Assembly (NCBI RefSeq): GCF_026967575.1
Contig: NZ_CP114054.1
Span: 434,001 to 498,000, forward strand
Length of the DNA stretch: 64,000 nucleotides
From: Aurantiacibacter sp. MUD11
GTDB lineage: Bacteria > Pseudomonadota > Alphaproteobacteria > Sphingomonadales > Sphingomonadaceae
Direction of reading: 5' to 3'
Every line of letters starts with the position of its first letter. Positions within the stretch are counted from its first letter, which is position 1. The notes beneath the pieces were generated by a model. The model made no database searches, was not told the DNA's origin, and saw nothing but the letters and a program-made list of their open reading frames with translations. Shown piece by piece: positions 58,474-64,000 of the stretch. Both the position numbers and the translations under genes were made by a program.

Positions 58474-59937
58474 TCAGAAGGCGAGCGACAGCGAGGCGGC
58501 GGCCATGTCGGCCAGGTTGCCCAGCCAGCCCGTCAGCAGGTAGCCGAGCGGCGAAATGAGCACGGCGCAGATTGCCAGCAAGGCCCAGTGCGGCGTGTCG
58601 GCTTCGCCCTTTACGGTGTCGGCAGGCTCATCGAAGAACATCACCTTGACGATCTTGATGTAGTAGAATGCGCCGATCACGCTGGCGGCGATACCGATGG
58701 CGGCTAGCGCCACGAGGTCGGCCTCGACAGCGGCCTGGAACACCACGAACTTGCCCCAGAAGCCGAACAGCGGCGGGATGCCTGCCAGGCTGAACATCAG
58801 CGCCATCAGGCACCATGCCAGCGCCGGGCGGGTGGTCGACAGGCCGGCGAGGTCGGAAATGCCTTCCACCGGATTGCCGTCCGCGTCGCGCAGCAGCAGC
58901 ACGGCGACGAAGCTGCCGACGGTCATCACCACGTAGATGGCGAGGTAGACCATCATTGCGCTCGCGCCGGCCACGGTACCTGCGGCAAGGCCGATCAGGA
59001 TGAAGCCAACGTTGTTGATCGAGGAATAGGCGAGCAGTCGCTTGACGTTCTGCTGCCCGATGGCACCCAGCGCACCGATCACGATGGAGAGTAGCGCGGC
59101 GAAGATGACGATCTGCTGCCACGCCAGGGCCTGCGAGCCGAAAGCTTCCAGGGCGACACGCGCCAGCAGGGCGATGGCCGCGACCTTGGGGGCGCTGGCG
59201 AAGAACATCGTGACCGGCGTGGGCGCGCCCTCGTAGACGTCCGGCGTCCACATATGGAACGGCGCGGCGCTGATCTTGAAGGCAAGGCCCGCCAGCACGA
59301 AGGTCAGGCCGAACATCTGGCCCATGCTCAAGCCGCCGGAAACGGCGGTGGCGATGCCGGTGAAGTTGGTGGTGCCGGCAAAGCCGTAGGTCAGGCTCAT
59401 ACCGAACAGCAGGATGCCGGAAGCCAGGGCGCCCAGCACGAAGTACTTCAGGCCGGCTTCGGCCGAACGCTCGTCATCGCGCAGGATAGCGGCAAGCACG
59501 TATGCCGAGAGCGAGTTCAGTTCGAGGCCGATGTAGAGCGTCACCAGGTCCGCTGCAGAGACCATGATGCTCATGCCGAGGGCGGCGAACAGCACCAGCA
59601 CCGGGAATTCCGCCCGCATGGTACCCGCACGCTCGAAGAAGCGCGGCGCGACGACCAGGGCGGCACCGCTGGCGGCGAAGATCATCAGCTTGGCGAGGCC
59701 GGCGAAGGCATCGGCGCGGAACTGGCCACCGAAGGCCAGCGTGTCCGGACCCGAAGCGCCGGCGCAGACGGCAGGCGCGACCAGGGCAAAGGCACCGCCC
59801 AGCGCGATGGCTGCGGCAATCGAGATAACGCGAGCGGCCTTGTCGCCGCCCCACGCGGCAACCAGCAGCAGCGCCAGCCCCGACAGGGACAGGATGATCT
59901 CAGGCGCGATCAGGCCAAGGGAGGTTGCAATGTCCAT
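58474..59937 (-). CDS. nuoN: NADH-quinone oxidoreductase subunit N
   Basis: 487-residue antiporter-like proton-pumping subunit of complex I with about 14 membrane helices. Recognisable are TLYIGLELNSLSAYVLAAIL (conserved Glu), FGLTFVLAGLAFKISAAPFH (Lys) and LLAYSSINNVGFILIGLAAG. It ends the nuo cluster and is joined to nuoM by a TGATG overlap; birA-coaX-rnj run on from it on the same strand. Confidence 0.97.
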   Translation of the reverse strand: MDIATSLGLIAPEIILSLSGLALLLVAAWGGDKAARVISIAAAIALGGAFALVAPAVCAGASGPDTLAFGGQFRADAFAGLAKLMIFAASGAALVVAPRFFERAGTMRAEFPVLVLFAALGMSIMVSAADLVTLYIGLELNSLSAYVLAAILRDDERSAEAGLKYFVLGALASGILLFGMSLTYGFAGTTNFTGIATAVSGGLSMGQMFGLTFVLAGLAFKISAAPFHMWTPDVYEGAPTPVTMFFASAPKVAAIALLARVALEAFGSQALAWQQIVIFAALLSIVIGALGAIGQQNVKRLLAYSSINNVGFILIGLAAGTVAGASAMMVYLAIYVVMTVGSFVAVLLLRDADGNPVEGISDLAGLSTTRPALAWCLMALMFSLAGIPPLFGFWGKFVVFQAAVEADLVALAAIGIAASVIGAFYYIKIVKVMFFDEPADTVKGEADTPHWALLAICAVLISPLGYLLTGWLGNLADMAAASLSLAF

Positions 59938-61469
59938 CAGTGGGCCTCCCCTTCGGCATGCTCTTCTTCGGCAGGTGCGCCCTCCCCGATGGCCAGTTGC
60001 GCGTCACCTTCGGGTGCGGCAGCGGCAAGGCGGGCGTCGAGGATTTCGATGTCGGAGCGCATGGGTGCAAGGAAGCTTTCGGGATAGACGCCCATCCACA
60101 GCACCGCTGCGGCAATCGGGCCGAGCAGCAGGTATTCGCGCAGGGACAGGTCGGGCATGGCCGCGGCATCGGCGTTCTTCTGCTCGCCGAAGCAGATGCG
60201 GCGATAGAGGTAGAGCATGTAGGCCGCGCCCAGGATGATGCCGGTGGTGCAGACGAAGGCCACCCAGCTGTTCGCCTGGTAGATGCCTGCCAGCGACAGG
60301 AATTCACCGACGAAGTTGCTGGTGCCCGGCAGACCGACACTGGCCATCGTGAACAGCATGAACAGCGTGGCATAGGCCGGCATGTTGATGGAGAGGCCGC
60401 CGTAACGGTCGATCTCGCGGGTGTGCAGGCGATCGTAGATAACGCCGACGCAGAGGAACAGCGCGCCCGACACCAGACCGTGGCCCAGCATCACCATCAT
60501 CGCGCCTTCCAGGCCCTGCACGTTGAAGGCGAACAGGCCCACGGTCACGATCGCCATGTGGGCGACCGAGGAGTAGGCAATCAGCTTCTTCATGTCGTGC
60601 TGGACCAGCGCGATCAGGCTGGTGAGCACCACGGCCACCATCGACAGGCCCCAGACCAGCCAACCGAAGTCGGCGCTGGCATCGGGGAACATCGGCAGGC
60701 TGAAACGGATGAAGCCGTAACCGCCGAGCTTCAGCAGCACGCCGGCCAGGATCACCGAACCGGCGGTGGGCGCCTGCACGTGCGCGTCGGGCAGCCAGGT
60801 GTGGACCGGCCACATCGGCATCTTCACCGCGAAGCTGGCGAAGAAGGCCAGCCACAGCCAGGTCTGCGCCTCGGGCGCGAAGTCGTACTGCATCAGGACG
60901 GGGATCGAGGTCGTGCCGGCCTCGTTCACCATCCACAGCATGGCAATCAGCATCAGCACCGAGCCGAGCAGCGTGTAGAGGAAGAACTTGTAGGCCGCGT
61001 AGATGCGGTTCTGGCCACCCCAGACGCCGATGATCAGGTACATCGGGATCAGGCCGGCTTCGAAGAAGATGTAGAACAGGAAGATGTCCTGCGCGGCGAA
61101 CACGCCGATCATAAGCACTTCCATCAGCAGGAAGGCGGACATGTATTCGCCCACGCGCTTGGTGATGGCTTCCCAGCTCGCCCCGATGCAGATCGGCATC
61201 AGGAAGACACTGAGCATGATCAGCATCAGCGCGATGCCGTCGATACCCAGGGCATATTCGAAGCCTGCGAACAGGCTCGCGCGCTCGGTGAACTGCCACT
61301 GCGCCCCGCCGATATCGAAATTGGCCCACAGCAGGATGCCCAAGGCAAGGTCGATCAGCGTGGCCAGCAGCGCGACCATGCGCGCAGGCTTGGCGTCGAG
61401 GAACAGGCACAGGATGGCGCCGACGAGCGGCACCACCAGCATGGCGGTCAGGATCGGGAAGTCGCCCAT
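59937..61469 (-). CDS. nuoM: NADH-quinone oxidoreductase subunit M
   Basis: 510-residue antiporter-like subunit. Conserved blocks: FLFYIFFEAGLIPMYLIIGV (pump Glu), FFASFAVKMPMWPVHTWLPD (Lys) and DMKKLIAYSSVAHMAIVTVG. The C-terminus has a His/Glu-rich tail (EEEHAEGEAH). It overlaps nuoL and nuoN by single bases, so the three pumps are translationally coupled. Confidence 0.97.
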   Translation of the reverse strand: MGDFPILTAMLVVPLVGAILCLFLDAKPARMVALLATLIDLALGILLWANFDIGGAQWQFTERASLFAGFEYALGIDGIALMLIMLSVFLMPICIGASWEAITKRVGEYMSAFLLMEVLMIGVFAAQDIFLFYIFFEAGLIPMYLIIGVWGGQNRIYAAYKFFLYTLLGSVLMLIAMLWMVNEAGTTSIPVLMQYDFAPEAQTWLWLAFFASFAVKMPMWPVHTWLPDAHVQAPTAGSVILAGVLLKLGGYGFIRFSLPMFPDASADFGWLVWGLSMVAVVLTSLIALVQHDMKKLIAYSSVAHMAIVTVGLFAFNVQGLEGAMMVMLGHGLVSGALFLCVGVIYDRLHTREIDRYGGLSINMPAYATLFMLFTMASVGLPGTSNFVGEFLSLAGIYQANSWVAFVCTTGIILGAAYMLYLYRRICFGEQKNADAAAMPDLSLREYLLLGPIAAAVLWMGVYPESFLAPMRSDIEILDARLAAAAPEGDAQLAIGEGAPAEEEHAEGEAH

Positions 61470-63460
61470 CAGAACAGCACCCAGGTGATAGCGGCGACAA
61501 GGCCTAGCAGCATGATCAGTGCGTAACTCGTGAGATAACCGGACTGGACCTTCTTCGCGAGGCCGCTGCCGCGCTCGACCACCCAGGCAATGCCATTGGG
61601 GCCGAAGCGATCGATCGTACCCTCATCACCCTTCTTCCAGAACAGGCGACCGAGCCAGAATGCGGGCTTCACGAAGAGGAAATTGTAGAGCTCGTCGAAA
61701 TACCACTTGTTGTAGATGAAGCGGTATACCGGGCCGAGCTGCTCGACGGTTTCGCGCGGCACGTCCTTGTTGCGGATGTAGGCGTACCATGCACTGGCGA
61801 GGCCAATCAGCATCACCACGAAAGCGGCGTATTTCACCCAGTACGGCACCTCGTGCATGGCGTGCATCAGGTGCTCGTCATAGGCGATCGAGCCGTTCCA
61901 GAAGTCGACGCCGTCGAGGAACGGGGTGTGGAACACCTGGCCGGCGAAGATCGCGCCGAGGCTCAACACGCCCAGCGGCACCAGCATGGTCCACGGGCTC
62001 TCGTGCGGGTGATACCCACCGGTGGTGTCCTCGCCCGCCTCTTCCGGCGTCTTGTGCACGCTGTGCTGGATGTGCTCGCTCTCGATCCAGCGCGGCTTGC
62101 CCCAGAAGGTGAGGAACATCAGGCGCCAGGAATAGAAGCTGGTGAGCAGCGCGGCGATCGTGCCCAGCCAGAAGGCGAGCGTCGAATACTCGGTACCGGC
62201 AGCATAGGCGACTTCGAGGATGGCATCCTTCGACCAGAAGCCCGCGAAACCTGCAGCAAGGTGATAGACACCCACACCGGTGATCGCGAGCGTGCCGAAC
62301 ATCATCGCCCAGAAGGTGAGCGGGATGTGCTTACGCAGGCCGCCGTAATAGCGCATGTCCTGTTCATGGTGCATGGCGTGGATCACCGAGCCGGCACCAA
62401 GGAACAGCAGCGCCTTGAAGAAGGCGTGCGTGAACAGGTGGAACATGGCCGCGCCATAGGCACCCACACCGGCGGCGAAGAACATGTAACCCAGCTGCGA
62501 GCAGGTGGAATAGGCGATCACCCGCTTGATGTCCCACTGCGTGGTGCCGATCGTCGCGGCGAAGAAGCAGGTGGCGGCACCGATCACGGTGACGACCGCC
62601 AGCGCATCGGCCGAGGTTTCGAACATCGGCGACAGGCGGCAGACCATGAATACGCCCGCCGTCACCATGGTGGCGGCGTGGATCAGCGCGGAGACCGGGG
62701 TCGGGCCTTCCATCGCGTCCGGCAGCCAGGTGTGCAGGCCCAGCTGTGCGGACTTGCCCATGGCACCCACGAACAGCAGCAGGCACAGGATCGTCATCGT
62801 ATCCCAGCGCGCACCCATGAAGGTGATGGTGCTGCCGGCCATGGCCGGCGAGGCTTCCAGGATGGCGTCGATGCTGGTCGTCTGGAACACCAGGAAGGTG
62901 CCGAAGATGCCGAGCATGAAGCCGAGGTCGCCCACGCGGTTGACCACGAAGGCCTTGATTGCGGCGGCATTGGCGCTGGGCTTCTTGTACCAGAAGCCGA
63001 TCAGCAGGTAGCTGGCGAGGCCCACGCCTTCCCAACCGAAGAACATCTGCACCAAGTTATCGGCGGTCACCAGCATCAGCATGGCGAAGGTGAACAGCGA
63101 GAGGTAGGCGAAGAACCGGCTCTGGTCCGGATCCTCCTCCATGTAGCCCCAGCTGTAGAGGTGGACGAGCGCGGAAACGGTGGTGATCACCACCAGCATA
63201 ACCGCGGTTAGCGTGTCGACGCGCAGCGCCCAGTCGAAGGTCATGGCGCCGGACTGCACCCAGGTCAGCACCGGCGTAACGCTGGCTTCGCCGGTTCCGC
63301 CCACGAAGGACAGGAAGATCGGCCAGCTCAGCGCGGCAGCAAGGAACAGGCCACCCGTGGTCACCAGCTTGGCAGCCGTGTGACCGATCCAGCGACCGCC
63401 CAGCCCCGCCACGATGGCGGCCAGCAGGGGCGCGAAAACGATGATCAGGATGGAGTTCAA
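61469..63460 (-). CDS. nuoL: NADH-quinone oxidoreductase subunit L
   Basis: 663 residues, the distal antiporter-like subunit with the long lateral helix at its C-terminus. Blocks: [20 protein letters not shown] (Glu), [40 protein letters not shown] and the C-terminal [20 protein letters not shown]. The start is TTG 63460 ([13 protein letters not shown]); the ATG codons nearby are out of frame. It follows nuoK by 3 bp. Confidence 0.97.
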   Translation of the reverse strand: MNSILIIVFAPLLAAIVAGLGGRWIGHTAAKLVTTGGLFLAAALSWPIFLSFVGGTGEASVTPVLTWVQSGAMTFDWALRVDTLTAVMLVVITTVSALVHLYSWGYMEEDPDQSRFFAYLSLFTFAMLMLVTADNLVQMFFGWEGVGLASYLLIGFWYKKPSANAAAIKAFVVNRVGDLGFMLGIFGTFLVFQTTSIDAILEASPAMAGSTITFMGARWDTMTILCLLLFVGAMGKSAQLGLHTWLPDAMEGPTPVSALIHAATMVTAGVFMVCRLSPMFETSADALAVVTVIGAATCFFAATIGTTQWDIKRVIAYSTCSQLGYMFFAAGVGAYGAAMFHLFTHAFFKALLFLGAGSVIHAMHHEQDMRYYGGLRKHIPLTFWAMMFGTLAITGVGVYHLAAGFAGFWSKDAILEVAYAAGTEYSTLAFWLGTIAALLTSFYSWRLMFLTFWGKPRWIESEHIQHSVHKTPEEAGEDTTGGYHPHESPWTMLVPLGVLSLGAIFAGQVFHTPFLDGVDFWNGSIAYDEHLMHAMHEVPYWVKYAAFVVMLIGLASAWYAYIRNKDVPRETVEQLGPVYRFIYNKWYFDELYNFLFVKPAFWLGRLFWKKGDEGTIDRFGPNGIAWVVERGSGLAKKVQSGYLTSYALIMLLGLVAAITWVLF

Positions 63461-63463
63461 GGT

Positions 63464-63769
63464 CTATCCCTTCATCCGGTTGACGTCGTCCACGGCGATG
63501 GAGCCGCGGTTACGGAAGTAAATGACGAGGATGGCGAGGCCGATGGCTGCTTCAGCAGCGGCCACGGTCAGCACGAACATGGCGAAGACCTGTCCGGTGA
63601 GATCGTTCAGGAAGGCGCTGAAGGCCACCAGGTTGATGTTCACCGCCAGCAGGATCAGCTCGATCGCCATCAGGATGACGATGATGTTCTTGCGGTTGAG
63701 GAAGATGCCGAGCACGCCGAGCACGAACAGGATCGAGCTGACGACGACATAGTGTTCGATACCGATCAC
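63464..63769 (-). CDS. nuoK: NADH-quinone oxidoreductase subunit K
   Basis: 101 residues, three membrane helices. The two membrane glutamates of the proton path are Glu37 (LMAIELIL) and Glu73 (AAAEAAIG), matching E. coli Glu36 and Glu72. The start is GTG 63769, overlapping the nuoJ stop (GTGA). Confidence 0.97.
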   Translation of the reverse strand: MIGIEHYVVVSSILFVLGVLGIFLNRKNIIVILMAIELILLAVNINLVAFSAFLNDLTGQVFAMFVLTVAAAEAAIGLAILVIYFRNRGSIAVDDVNRMKG

Positions 63770-64000
63770 AGCTCCACCCCCTTGCCGACTTCCGGCTGCG
63801 TGTTGCGGGTCGCCTCTTCCGGACGACGGGCATTCTGCTTGGCAATATCCTGGTGGCCACGACGATGCCCCTGCTCCCGGTGGGTCAGCACGATGGCGCC
63901 GATCATGGCTACCAGCAGGATGATGCCGGCTATCTCGAACAGGAACAGGTACTGGCTGTAGAGCAGCGCACCGACACTCTCGATGTTGCTTTCACCCACC
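63766..64000 (-). CDS. nuoJ: NADH-quinone oxidoreductase subunit J, N-terminus outside window
   Basis: Only the last 77-78 codons are inside the window: one membrane helix ([20 protein letters not shown]) followed by a charged tail ([18 protein letters not shown]). The segment [21 protein letters not shown] is typical of the NuoJ C-terminal half. The call also rests on its place before nuoK. The apparent start at 63999 is an internal codon, not the true start. Confidence 0.92.
   Translation of the reverse strand, partial: VGESNIESVGALLYSQYLFLFEIAGIILLVAMIGAIVLTHREQGHRRGHQDIAKQNARRPEEATRNTQPEVGKGVEL

Overview
The window is a GC-rich, densely packed stretch of chromosome with no mobile elements and one tRNA. 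Gene content and order (ppiD-trpE-trpGDC-moaC-moeA-lexA-comEC-gltX-gltA; pyrG-secG-tpiA; pdhA with a lipoyl-domain pdhB; rnj-coaX-birA behind nuoJKLMN) point to an alphaproteobacterium of the order Sphingomonadales, most likely Erythrobacteraceae-like. Supporting signs are an alphaproteobacterial SOS box (GTTC-N7-GTTC) before lexA, the small alphaproteobacterial families DUF1178 and DUF1467, a large sphingomonad-type TonB receptor, and many GTG/TTG starts in tightly overlapping operons. Assignment is from memory of these families; no search was run.

Layout. 1-3.5 kb: a TPR lipoprotein cut by the window edge, the YchF ATPase and a second exported TPR protein. 3.8-11.7 kb: gyrA, a DUF3601 protein, a YhhN-type membrane protein, an exported S41 peptidase, trmFO, an EF-hand protein and a degenerate squalene/phytoene synthase relative. 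11.9-17.7 kb: an operon of six TadE/TadG-like pilin-related proteins without any secretion ATPase or channel. 17.7-22.6 kb: pdhAB, an FtsB-like protein, hppD and an exported small protein. 22.6-27.8 kb: a double-MarR regulator divergent from a 1050-residue TonB receptor, separated by 650 bp with a candidate operator. 27.8-33.4 kb: tRNA-Arg(CCT), DUF1178, a nitrilase-family amidase, glutaredoxin, an Hsp20 gene with a sigma-32-like promoter and a ROSE-like thermometer hairpin, a structured gap, then pyrG, secG and tpiA. 33.6-48.8 kb: ppiD, the trp genes (with a lipoprotein and a proline iminopeptidase inserted), molybdenum cofactor genes, lexA, comEC, gltX and gltA. 48.8-55.3 kb: a three-gene operon (nucleotidyltransferase-like membrane protein, helical protein, histidine-kinase-like protein without its phospho-acceptor histidine) divergent from a TipN-like polar coiled-coil protein. 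55.3-64 kb: rnj, coaX, birA and nuoN-nuoJ (nuoJ cut by the edge).

Most genes are housekeeping: central carbon entry (PDH, citrate synthase, TIM), respiration (complex I), tryptophan and CTP synthesis, tRNA charging and modification, DNA topology and SOS control. The least explained parts, and the best candidates for something undescribed, are the 48.8-55 kb kinase-like/coiled-coil module, the orphan Tad-like operon, the compact heat-shock control region at 29.55-29.65 kb, and the structured gap at 30.13-30.49 kb.
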